Source of the DNA: an uncultured bacterium
GTDB taxonomy: Bacteria; Verrucomicrobiota; Kiritimatiellia; RFP12; UBA1067
Length of the DNA stretch: 37,318 bases
NCBI GenBank assembly: GCA_902802945.1
Contig: CADCOC010000078.1
Coordinates: forward strand, 1-37,318
Direction of reading: 5' to 3'
Shown here: piece after piece, positions 7,959 to 15,792 of the stretch
Layout: every line of letters begins with the position of its first letter
Numbering within the stretch: position 1 is the first letter of the stretch
Translations under genes and position numbers: made by a program
The notes under the pieces: model-generated
Seen by the model: only the letters and a program-made list of their open reading frames with translations
Database searches by the model: none
What the model was told of the DNA's origin: nothing

Positions 7959-8561
7959 ATGAGAAGAATCATCGGACAGCTCCGCAAGGCGCGCGCAGCC
8001 TTCACGCTGATGGAAGTCAACCTCGCGGTTTTCATCATGGCGGTGGGCGTGCTCGCGATGGCATCGCTCTACCCCCTCGGTTTTCGCGAGAGCCAGCAGT
8101 CGCGCGACGACGTGCGTGCGGCCATTACCGCAGAAGAGGTGTTGGGAAAGCTCACCGCGGCTCTCTCCTCGCGCAACATCGAGTGGAAGCAATGGAGAGA
8201 CAACATCAAGGTGGCTGTTGAAGTGTCCAACGATGGCTGGTTTTCCTACTTTAGAAAAAAGGGCGGCTCGTACCAGGTTATGGATAAGGAAGGCGTGAAT
8301 AAACTTGCCGATGAAGTGTTCAACGCGTTAGCAAAGGCCGCAGGCGTGGATATCGGATGGGACCGTGACAGCAATTACTCCCACGGTCTTGTAGTGCAGT
8401 GGGGCAAACGAATCGTGGATGGCATAGACTGCGACGACTATTCGCGCGTTTCGATCAGTTTTCGCATGTCGCGCCGGTCGGGCGCGCTAATGACCGCGCC
8501 ACTCTACTACACGGAAGTCCATTTCCAGGGCGACTTCGGCGATCAAGGGAGTAAAAAATGA
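7959..8561 (+). CDS. GspI/PilV-like minor pseudopilin 5
   Basis: Encodes 200 residues. Leader MRRIIGQLRKARAA|FTLMEVNLA again has Ala before the cut and Glu at +5. The helix FIMAVGVLAMASLYPLGFRE resembles GspI/PilV-type minor pseudopilins (VLAM.SL.P... followed by a charged segment with RDDVRAAITAEEVL). Such subunits form the initiating tip complex of a type II pseudopilus. The gene starts 15 bases after the previous stop, and its last four bases overlap the next gene (ATGA). The exact minor-subunit identity is tentative. Confidence 0.78.
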   Translation: MRRIIGQLRKARAAFTLMEVNLAVFIMAVGVLAMASLYPLGFRESQQSRDDVRAAITAEEVLGKLTAALSSRNIEWKQWRDNIKVAVEVSNDGWFSYFRKKGGSYQVMDKEGVNKLADEVFNALAKAAGVDIGWDRDSNYSHGLVVQWGKRIVDGIDCDDYSRVSISFRMSRRSGALMTAPLYYTEVHFQGDFGDQGSKK

Positions 8562-9076
8562 CACGGCGAAATTCAGAATCGGGTTTCACACTGCTAGAAG
8601 TGCTTGTGGCATCCATGCTGCTGGCAATGCTAATCACAATCCTCACCATGGTGTTCAACTCTTCTTCCATAGCCTGGAGTACGGGTAAGGCGAGTGTGGC
8701 GAAGATGGACAACGTGCGGAACACGATGGCAGCCGCAGGTCTGGAGGCAGACAACGCCCTTCCAGGTGTTGAGGTGGGCAACAAAAATACCTGGGGGTAT
8801 CTGGTGGGTCCTTGGGATGAGGGGGGGAAACCCCGCAAGAGGGCCATAGTGCAGAACCTCGATGGCGGCAGTTCATTGACAATGCCGTCCTTGGACGCGG
8901 ATAAGGGTAAACCATGGTTGTATGAAAGTGAGAAAAAACTGTGGGCCACGTTTTCTCTGGGAAACATAAAAATCACCGGCAAGGCGGACTCGTTCGTCGT
9001 AGGCGTATGGTCCCTCGGCCCGGACGGCAATGAGAACTCCGGCGACGACATCAGCAGTTGGCCGGACATGGACTAG
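8558..9076 (+). CDS. GspJ/PilW-like minor pseudopilin 6
   Basis: Encodes 172 residues starting MTRRNSESG|FTLLEVLVASMLLAMLI, a textbook class III leader cut after Gly9. The helix is followed by SSSIAWSTGKASVAKMDNVR and a C-terminal VVGVWSLGPDGNENSGDD. The order GspI-like then GspJ-like ahead of a GspK-like gene matches classic type II operons, which is the reason for the suggested identity. It overlaps the preceding gene by four bases. The protein is acidic and small compared with its neighbours. Confidence 0.78.
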   Translation: MTRRNSESGFTLLEVLVASMLLAMLITILTMVFNSSSIAWSTGKASVAKMDNVRNTMAAAGLEADNALPGVEVGNKNTWGYLVGPWDEGGKPRKRAIVQNLDGGSSLTMPSLDADKGKPWLYESEKKLWATFSLGNIKITGKADSFVVGVWSLGPDGNENSGDDISSWPDMD

Positions 9077-9087
9077 AGGAGGCTGCG

Positions 9088-9570
9088 ATGGAAAAGACGA
9101 ATAGAAAACGCGGCTTCACGCTAGTAGAGCTGATCACGGTCATCGCGATGCTCATCCTCCTGATGGGCGCGGTCACGTCTGCCGTCTCCGGCGCCCGCCG
9201 CCGCGCCAAGATACAGCAGGCGATTTCCGAGGTGCAGGAGCTGACAAACGCCATTCTGGCCTACGAGAATTTCATCGATCCGAAGAAAAAGGATCATTCT
9301 CCGCTGAGGGACAAGTTGACTGGCGATGACTGGGTGGAAGCGTCCAAGGAAAAAATGAAATTCGTCCTTGGCGAAGAGAAGGATCGGGATATACCCGTGT
9401 TGTTCAACGGTGCCGTGCGTGGGGAAAAGATTCTCGACCCATGGGGGAATGCATATCGCTTTCGGATAAAGGCGCCGGACATGGACGCAGACGACCAAGC
9501 GGGAAATGCGTCCGGATCGGCCGTTGCAATCCCGAACATCAACCGCATTCCCGCGGACGAGGTGAATTGA
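9088..9570 (+). CDS. GspG-like pseudopilin 7
   Basis: Encodes 160 residues starting MEKTNRKRG|FTLVELITVIAMLILLM. This is the most GspG-like gene of the set by length and by the motif ILDPWGNAYRFRIKAPDMDA, the family's conserved DPWGxxY segment. The ATG at 9088 is preceded by GAGGAGG and lies 11 bases after the previous stop. GspG is the major pseudopilin that forms the filament shaft. The stop codon shares its last base with the ATG of the giant GspK-like gene (TGATG), giving tight coupling. Confidence 0.84.
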   Translation: MEKTNRKRGFTLVELITVIAMLILLMGAVTSAVSGARRRAKIQQAISEVQELTNAILAYENFIDPKKKDHSPLRDKLTGDDWVEASKEKMKFVLGEEKDRDIPVLFNGAVRGEKILDPWGNAYRFRIKAPDMDADDQAGNASGSAVAIPNINRIPADEVN

Positions 9571-12500
9571 TGAACAGACATTCCAAAAAGGGCAGTGCCC
9601 TCCTGATCGTCCTTGGCTTCCTGTCGTTCATGGTGGTGAGCGCCGTGGCTTTTGCCATCTGGATGCGCACCGAGCGCCTCCCGTCAAGCAGCCTCCGCCG
9701 CACGGTCGCGAACCGCTACCTCGTGAAGGCAGCTCTTGCCCAGGCGATGAGCCGAGTGGACGATGCCATCCGCTCGCATGTATTTCCAGGTGCTTGGCAT
9801 ACGAACAACACGAATCTCGGCACGTCTGATGTCAACGTCTACCGAAATGCTAGGGGTTATGCCTACGACTGGTGGGAGGCGCGCGTGTTCATGCCGCCAG
9901 AGCCAGAAGGCAAGGAAAAGGATTCGGAATCCGGTAATGTGCATCATCGTTACGCGCCAATAACGAAGACCGTTTCCGTGCTGAACCTCGAGGCTCTCGG
10001 TTATCTGCCGCCATCCATCGTAAATGACGTGCGTCTGCTTGCCCGCTCGTCATGGGCGGCGCAGTGGGACTACTTCAACTTCGACGCGGGGCGCTACGCA
10101 TTCTGCGCGGTGAACGTCTCCGACATGCTGGACATCACAAAGATGGCGGCAGACTCGCCACGCACGTCTGCCCCCGCAATGCGCGCGCAGAAGGCCGGGA
10201 AAAAACCAGAACCGCCGTCCCGCTTCTCGCTTGCGTATCTTTTCAGGAAAAATGTCGGAAAACCCGACCAGGACAAATTCGACGATGTTGACGGCATGGA
10301 TTCGTTCGACGAGGCTGTTCATGCTCCGCAAGACTGGTCATCGGCGCCGCTGGTCTCCATCTTGGACTACAATCTTTCCGTGGGGTCGAAAAACGTAACA
10401 CTGCGTTCTCCGTTCTATGATTATATCAATGGGGATATTAAGGGTAGGGCCTTCTATGGTAGCAACGATGGAACACATCGCCTTGTGAAACTAGCCGAGC
10501 GTCAGCCGTTCGTGACGGCCTCTTGGTTCCCGCCAAGCGAATATTCGAAAAGTGACGGTTCTGCCAACACGCCGCTGGACATCTCGAAGAATCTGCCGTT
10601 CCCGAATGGATGGCTGCAAAACGGCGACGATAAGACGCTTGTCAGTTTCGTACAAAATGGCGGTACTGGCGATTTGCCATTTTGGTATGCGATGAAACAA
10701 AACAGCCACACCTTCTGCATTCTTGACCAATTCACGTTGTTCGACTACCTCGACGAAGACGACGAGCCTCTCTCTCTTGCCATGCCATGCGCGGAACGCG
10801 TGCCAATGATTACCGCTCTTGCGCCACTCGTGGACATGAAGGTGGAGTTCACCCCCATGAAATCGACAGGCGATCCCGACATGAGCCAGAACGACTGGCG
10901 AGAAACAAGCGAGGCCAACATCAAGATAACATTCGGCGGTACGGCGCTTGGTTCCACCATCGTATTTCCATTTAACGATAGCGGGAATGGACAACGCCAA
11001 AACAAAAACTTTTCGGCACAGGCATTCGCGCGACTCGTGTTCGTGGCTGGTAATGCAGCGGGTAGCGCAGCCACTGCTGCGCCCATATCATTGCGCAATA
11101 ATGGTTTCGCGAAGAACTTCCGTCCAATGAGAAAAGAGGAATGGACGGATAATGTCGATGATGACAAGCAGTTTTCGCTGAAAGAAGGAACTGGGAGCGG
11201 TAAAATCTCGCGTACGTCGGCTGAGAACTGCTTGGTCGTTACCTTACCGTCGCAGGGCGACGGGAAAAACGTATCGTTGCCGAATGAAATACATAACGAG
11301 CGGGACATCTGGAAAGACAATGACCGTCTGTTGTTGGAGCTCAAAAGCCCAGGAACAGGAAGAGCACTGGAAAAGCCGATTCTCCGCAAGGTGGATGTGT
11401 ATGAACGGAGCGGAAAGGCCCCGAACTATACGCGGGGCCAAAAGAAGGAGACCTACTACGAGGTGCTGCTCAGACCGTTCAATGAGAATGGCGAAGTGCT
11501 GGACATCGCGGGCCAGTATAAGGACGGCAAGATCCCAGATAAGGATTTCCCGGCTTTATCTACCCAGTATGTCATTCAACCCTATCTTGTGACGTGGGCG
11601 CGCGTGGAGATGCTGGATGATGATAAAAAAACGGTGGATATGGTGCCGGCCACGTATGAGGACGACTTGGCCTTCAATGAACGTAACAATGCATCTATGC
11701 CCAATTTTCGAGAAATTAATGAGCCATTAGGCAATACGCCTTCAGACCTGTCGGGCCGGCACGCCTTGCCAATCATACGTTTCCAGAATTCCATGTCGTT
11801 CACATACGATGACGTAAACACGTCGAAGTCTCCTTCTGGTGACTGGGTAGAGAAGTCGTGTTATGCAGTTGACCCGCGCTTCAACTGGGCACCCGAGAAC
11901 TGGTGGTTTGACAAGGGCGACGCGGAGCCTAGTGGACAGAAGTGGTACGACGCCGTTTTCGGCAATGGCTCGAACGACGACAACTCCATCCTCAACAAGC
12001 TGGTGCGGAGCGAATTTGACGGCGGTGTCGATCACCGCGGCGACCGTGCGAACGATCCGCTTCTGTTCGTTTCTAATCTAGGTTACCTCCAGTCCGTCGG
12101 CGAACTGGCGTTCCTACCGCATCTGTCAAACATGAGGGAGAACGGCAGCCCAGTAAGCGTGTTGGGCGATTCAAGGCAAACGATTGAGAGCGGCAGCTTT
12201 TCAGGGGCGCTTTATGATGGTAAGCCACGTGACCTGACTACGGTTGCGACAATGCCGTGCGCGCTGGCCGCCTGGAAATCCTATCAGAGTTTTCGGACGA
12301 ATCGGAATGGATTTGAGTTTGGCGCTAACCTCTACCGCCGCGGCCTCGTCAACCCCTCGCAGTGTTTCTACGTGAACCCATTTACGCAGAGCCAGGAGGT
12401 GATGCTTGCCGCGCTAGCGAATTCCCCGCTTAACTACTGGGTGGCCGGTGAAAACTATGATTGTGAAAACAAAAAATACAAAGAAGATGAAATACAATTC

Positions 12501-13295
12501 GACAAACGAAAAAAATGGATGTTCGGTAGCGACAGCAATCCAGCGCTGAAAGGGCAGGACCTCAACAAGGTCGCCACGTTCCTGCGTCGCCGGTTCGAGG
12601 ACCTGGCCAGCATGATTGACATCCCCACGGCGATGCGGGAGGAGGATCTGTACGCTTACCAGAAAGTCTGGGAGGACATGTTCGACGCGCTTGACTGGAG
12701 CGGTACTATGAACTGTACAATCGCGAATGTTTATGAAGCTCTGGAGAAATTTTACAAGGGAGGTGAAGGCAACGGGAATAATTACCGTGAAAGTTATAAT
12801 CAATACAATGGCTATGAAGACATCAACAGATTCGCCCGCGGCGGTGGCGCGAAGAAAATCAATACGGGGATTCGCATCACACCGAGTAAGGCCGTCCACT
12901 GGGATGAAGATAAGAACTTGATGGCCGATCCGCTCCGCGGGCAGATAGCAGGCGATAATACGGGGGATACGTCGTGCTATCAAGATTTCTTCGACGTCGA
13001 CCGAATGTTTCTCTACAGCTATTGGCGCGACTGTTTCGCGAACCGGCAGCAACTCTTCCTCATCTTCGTGCGCGCGGAGTCCACGGCCCTCGGCGGTGCG
13101 GGCGAAGGTACGCCGGCCCAGCAAGGGGGCCGCGCCGTGGCGCTCGTATGGCGTGACCCAGATGCGCCCGCAAGTGAAAACGTGATGGAGGGGGATGGGC
13201 TGTCTCCGAACGATATAAAAAATGTAGAAGGCAAGCGTACTCTCCCGCGCCACCCGCACAAGATGCGCATTCTCTTCTACCGCCAGTTTGAGTAA
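9570..13295 (+). CDS. Giant GspK-like minor pseudopilin (1241 residues)
   Basis: The N-terminus MNRHSKKG|SALLIVLGFLSFMVV is the GspK/PilX type: basic leader, Gly before the cut and a hydrophobic helix, with no Glu at +5 (Ile instead). Lack of Glu5 is the family mark of GspK, which caps the pseudopilus tip. The helix leads into RTVANRYLVKAALAQAMSRV, the usual GspK helix. A normal GspK has about 300-350 residues, so this one carries roughly 900 extra residues of extracytoplasmic sequence. That part is rich in Asp, Asn and aromatic residues and has no domain I recognise. The ATG overlaps the preceding stop. No internal stop or frameshift is seen across 3.7 kb. Confidence 0.78.
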   Translation: MNRHSKKGSALLIVLGFLSFMVVSAVAFAIWMRTERLPSSSLRRTVANRYLVKAALAQAMSRVDDAIRSHVFPGAWHTNNTNLGTSDVNVYRNARGYAYDWWEARVFMPPEPEGKEKDSESGNVHHRYAPITKTVSVLNLEALGYLPPSIVNDVRLLARSSWAAQWDYFNFDAGRYAFCAVNVSDMLDITKMAADSPRTSAPAMRAQKAGKKPEPPSRFSLAYLFRKNVGKPDQDKFDDVDGMDSFDEAVHAPQDWSSAPLVSILDYNLSVGSKNVTLRSPFYDYINGDIKGRAFYGSNDGTHRLVKLAERQPFVTASWFPPSEYSKSDGSANTPLDISKNLPFPNGWLQNGDDKTLVSFVQNGGTGDLPFWYAMKQNSHTFCILDQFTLFDYLDEDDEPLSLAMPCAERVPMITALAPLVDMKVEFTPMKSTGDPDMSQNDWRETSEANIKITFGGTALGSTIVFPFNDSGNGQRQNKNFSAQAFARLVFVAGNAAGSAATAAPISLRNNGFAKNFRPMRKEEWTDNVDDDKQFSLKEGTGSGKISRTSAENCLVVTLPSQGDGKNVSLPNEIHNERDIWKDNDRLLLELKSPGTGRALEKPILRKVDVYERSGKAPNYTRGQKKETYYEVLLRPFNENGEVLDIAGQYKDGKIPDKDFPALSTQYVIQPYLVTWARVEMLDDDKKTVDMVPATYEDDLAFNERNNASMPNFREINEPLGNTPSDLSGRHALPIIRFQNSMSFTYDDVNTSKSPSGDWVEKSCYAVDPRFNWAPENWWFDKGDAEPSGQKWYDAVFGNGSNDDNSILNKLVRSEFDGGVDHRGDRANDPLLFVSNLGYLQSVGELAFLPHLSNMRENGSPVSVLGDSRQTIESGSFSGALYDGKPRDLTTVATMPCALAAWKSYQSFRTNRNGFEFGANLYRRGLVNPSQCFYVNPFTQSQEVMLAALANSPLNYWVAGENYDCENKKYKEDEIQFDKRKKWMFGSDSNPALKGQDLNKVATFLRRRFEDLASMIDIPTAMREEDLYAYQKVWEDMFDALDWSGTMNCTIANVYEALEKFYKGGEGNGNNYRESYNQYNGYEDINRFARGGGAKKINTGIRITPSKAVHWDEDKNLMADPLRGQIAGDNTGDTSCYQDFFDVDRMFLYSYWRDCFANRQQLFLIFVRAESTALGGAGEGTPAQQGGRAVALVWRDPDAPASENVMEGDGLSPNDIKNVEGKRTLPRHPHKMRILFYRQFE

Positions 13296-13319
13296 CACCA
13301 GCTTTAGTTAAATCAAACA

Positions 13320-13832
13320 ATGAAACTTACCGAAGAACAGTTGAAGTCGGTTGCCACCTGGTTCGCAGGCGGCGCGTCGCTGGATGAAATCCAGAAGCGC
13401 CTTGTCGCGGAGTTTGGCGTGCATATCACGTATTTCGACCTGCGTATGGTGGTGGCCGATTTGCCGCAGCCGGAGGATCCGGAAGATCCGGAGAGTCCGG
13501 AAAATCCGGAAGATCCGGAGAATCCGGAGAGTCCGGAATGTCCGGAAAATCCGGAGAATCCGGAAGATCCGGAAAATCCGGAGAATCCGGAAGATCCGGA
13601 AAAAGGCTTGGCCAATGTCGCAGTGACCGTTGACGCTTTGATGATTCCAGGCACGATGGCTTCGGGCGACGTCACTTTCAGCGACGGCGTGAAGGGCAAG
13701 TGGTACCTTGATCAGATGGGGCGCCTCGGCTTAGGCGGGGATCTGCCGCAGGGATACCGCCCGTCGCCGGCGGATGGCGCGATGTTCCAGGCACGCCTCA
13801 TGGAGGCGCTCCGTGCCAAGGGCCTATGTTAG
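13320..13832 (+). CDS. Small protein with 15 Pro-Glu-x repeats
   Basis: Encodes 170 residues of unknown function. Residues 1-50 (MKLTEEQLKSVATWFAGGAS..LDEIQKRLVAEFG) look like a small helical, possibly winged-helix, domain. Residues 51-95 are 15 uninterrupted PEx triplets (x = D, N, S, C, K). Residues 100-170 form a compact C-terminal domain (VTFSDGVKGKWYLDQMGRLG, then GYRPSPADGAMFQARLMEAL). There is no signal peptide or membrane segment, so it is likely cytoplasmic. It lies 24 bases after the giant pseudopilin and 28 bases before the next prepilin gene, in the same direction, without a clear Shine-Dalgarno. I think similar N- and C-terminal domains occur in PVC bacteria, but I cannot name the family. 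Confidence 0.7.
   Translation: MKLTEEQLKSVATWFAGGASLDEIQKRLVAEFGVHITYFDLRMVVADLPQPEDPEDPESPENPEDPENPESPECPENPENPEDPENPENPEDPEKGLANVAVTVDALMIPGTMASGDVTFSDGVKGKWYLDQMGRLGLGGDLPQGYRPSPADGAMFQARLMEALRAKGLC
13470..13604 (+). repeat. TCCGGA-type 9-bp satellite, 15 units
   Basis: Fifteen 9-base units of CCGGANNNT type run in phase and are read as Pro-Glu-x. The same TCCGGA-based 9-mers recur at 25573-25689 in the rhamnosidase gene, read one base out of register as x-Ser-Gly. The unit is a multiple of three, so copy-number change keeps the frame. Confidence 0.9.
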
Positions 13833-13860
13833 GTTTTGAGAGAGAAAGGAAGTGCAAGAG

Positions 13861-14790
13861 ATGAAAAACGCAGAATCGCATGCCCGCCGTGCGGGTTTCA
13901 CGATGGTGGAAATTATCGTGGTAATGGGCATCATCGCCATCCTCGTGGCCGTGATGTTGCCGATGCTGAGCGGTAATCGAGATAGCGCCTTGGCCGCACA
14001 GTGCAAGAATAACATGCGGAACCTTGCCCAGGGCGTACTTGCCCGCGCGCAGGCAAACACTTACGGTCACTTCCCGTCCGCTGGTTATTACCGTTACATC
14101 GATGGTGTCGATGTGAAGGAGAAGAAGCCAATATACGCTCCTCATCGTCCATGGATCAGCAATAAAGGCGACGTTAAGGTGTTGAACAGTAGACTGACCC
14201 GAACAGATGCCGGTTCGGTCGTGTCGTTTGCGGATTCAGAAGAAGACACCCGCACTGCAATCACAAACGGCGCCATCTGGCATGCCGTAGGTACGGCATA
14301 CGAGGTCTATCGCTGCCCCGTTCACGCAAGTAACTTCAAGAAGGCGAAGGGGCGCCTGCCAGGATGGAGCTACATGATGAACCAGGAGTTCGGCTATGAC
14401 AGTAACGGGAGTGGCGTTCGTGGCTTCGTCGGGCGTTGCTTTGGCGCCAACATAGGTTCTCATAGCCCCGACAAAGTGCTTCTGTTCGCCGAGGTGCAGG
14501 GCGCGAAGGTTGAGGATAAGAAGAACGGCATTACGCTTGAGGCCGTGGTTAACAGAGATGAGACGAAGTCGGATGCAATCCTAAAATACAATGAGGAGGA
14601 CATAGGCTTCACGCATTCATTGGGTAAGGGCAGGTACGGTGGAAACGTCGCATTCGCCGACGCGCATGTGGTTACCATTACGATGCCTACGGACAAAAAC
14701 TACATCAAAAAACTCACGCGTTACCTCTGCCAGGGCTATGACGTACCGCACGACGGCAGCAAGCCTAGTACGCTGCCAGACGAGGAATAG
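13861..14790 (+). CDS. Prepilin-like protein with H-X9-DG-like C-terminus
   Basis: Encodes 309 residues. Leader MKNAESHARRAG|FTMVEIIVVMG carries Gly -1, Phe +1 and Glu +5. AAAGGAAG at 13846-13853 supports the ATG at 13861 rather than the GTG at 13852. The C-terminal FTHSLGKGRYGGNVAFADAH resembles the H-x9-DG segment of DUF1559-type proteins, which are expanded in Planctomycetes, Verrucomicrobia and relatives. A middle segment WHAVGTAYEVYRCPVHASNF fits the same family. It is the ninth prepilin-like gene in the operon. Its stop overlaps the GTG start of the UbiA gene. The function of this family in secretion is not established. Confidence 0.8.
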   Translation: MKNAESHARRAGFTMVEIIVVMGIIAILVAVMLPMLSGNRDSALAAQCKNNMRNLAQGVLARAQANTYGHFPSAGYYRYIDGVDVKEKKPIYAPHRPWISNKGDVKVLNSRLTRTDAGSVVSFADSEEDTRTAITNGAIWHAVGTAYEVYRCPVHASNFKKAKGRLPGWSYMMNQEFGYDSNGSGVRGFVGRCFGANIGSHSPDKVLLFAEVQGAKVEDKKNGITLEAVVNRDETKSDAILKYNEEDIGFTHSLGKGRYGGNVAFADAHVVTITMPTDKNYIKKLTRYLCQGYDVPHDGSKPSTLPDEE

Positions 14791-15743
14791 TGACGCAAGT
14801 GGATGGACCCCCCGCCGTTTCGGCGTGCATGGTATCACTGTGGATAAAGGCGCTGCGCGTAAGCCAGTGGACGAAGAACGCCGTAGTGTTCGCGGCGTGG
14901 TTCTTCGCCGTCGCCGACAAGTCGCAGGCCGCGCTCGCTCGGGGGTGGCGTCCATTCGCGCTCGTTTGCGCGATGGCGCTGTCCTTCTCGTTCGTATCGA
15001 GCGCGTTCTACCTCCTTAACGACGTGGGCGACTACGAGGCGGACCGCCGCCATCCCGTGAAGCGGAACAGGCCGGTGGCGGCCGACCTGATCTCGAAGAT
15101 CGACGCCGTGCGCGCGGCGCTTGCGCTCTTCGCTTTCGGACTCGCGTTTCCATGCTATCTCGTGTTCAGGCATCCCGACCGCACATGGGGCTTTGCGGTG
15201 CTGCTCGTCTACACGGTAATGCAGTGCGCCTACTCCGGTTTCTTGAAGCGTGTGCCCTACGTGGACGTGGCGGTGATAGCCGCCGGGTTCGTTCTGCGCG
15301 CCGTGGCGGGTGCGGCGGCGATGAATGTGCGTATCTCGCCGTGGCTGCTCGCGTGCGCGTTCTCGCTGTCGCTGTTCCTCGCCCTATGCAAGCGGCGGCA
15401 CGAGATGCAGACAGCGAGCGATTCGCGTCCCGCGCTTAAGGGATACCATCCGCTCGTCCTTGACGCGCTCATCCTCCTTGCCGCAGTCGGCACGCTCGCG
15501 GTGTACACGTGCTACACGCTCTCCGGGGATACCGTGGCGCGTTTCGGCACGCGCGGGCTAAGCGCCACGGCTGTGTTCGTGGCGCTCGGACTCGCCCGGT
15601 ATCTGTGGCTCGTCTACGGGCGGGGTGATACGGGTCGGCCTGAAAGGGTACTGCTGACGGACCGTCTCCTCTGGTGCATCCTCGCCGGATACGGATTAAT
15701 GGCCCTCGTGGCGGTTCTTCTCGCCCGCGCTCCGTCGGCATGA
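14790..15743 (+). CDS. UbiA-family prenyltransferase, decaprenyl-phosphate phosphoribosyltransferase-like
   Basis: Encodes 317 residues if the GTG at 14790 is used (overlapping the previous TAG; GAGGAA lies 4-8 bases upstream). An ATG at 14829 is the alternative start. The protein is an integral membrane protein with about eight hydrophobic helices. The first catalytic motif is NDVGDYEADRRHPVKRNRP, giving N77-D78-x2-D81-x3-D85, the Mg-pyrophosphate site of UbiA enzymes. The HPVKRNRP ending and a later CKRRHEM are typical of the branch that moves phosphoribose onto a polyprenyl phosphate. Its substrate here is not proven. It sits at the end of the pseudopilin operon, perhaps by read-through rather than shared function. 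Confidence 0.8.
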   Translation: MTQVDGPPAVSACMVSLWIKALRVSQWTKNAVVFAAWFFAVADKSQAALARGWRPFALVCAMALSFSFVSSAFYLLNDVGDYEADRRHPVKRNRPVAADLISKIDAVRAALALFAFGLAFPCYLVFRHPDRTWGFAVLLVYTVMQCAYSGFLKRVPYVDVAVIAAGFVLRAVAGAAAMNVRISPWLLACAFSLSLFLALCKRRHEMQTASDSRPALKGYHPLVLDALILLAAVGTLAVYTCYTLSGDTVARFGTRGLSATAVFVALGLARYLWLVYGRGDTGRPERVLLTDRLLWCILAGYGLMALVAVLLARAPSA

Positions 15744-15751
15744 GCAATTTG

Positions 15752-15777
15752 TGGTATAATATGCGCTTTCCAAGAAA
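15752..15777 (+). promoter_or_regulatory. Extended -10 promoter for alaS
   Basis: TGG directly precedes TATAAT (15755-15760), an extended -10 element; no convincing -35 box is seen at 16-18 bases. TATAATATG, six bases, then CCAAGAAA (15770-15777) repeats the layout found before gspF at 3336-3358. The leader to the alaS ATG is about 25 bases. Confidence 0.62.
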
Positions 15778-15792
15778 GCAGAAGAGATAGAG

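Noticed and set aside
10443..10452. Another GGTAGGG string in the giant pseudopilin gene.
   Set aside because: The following bases do not form the 9-3-9 hairpin, so it does not belong to the repeat family.
13470..13604. The regular repeat could look like a CRISPR array.
   Set aside because: The period is only 9 bases with no unique spacers, and it is translated in frame in a complete gene. No cas gene is present.
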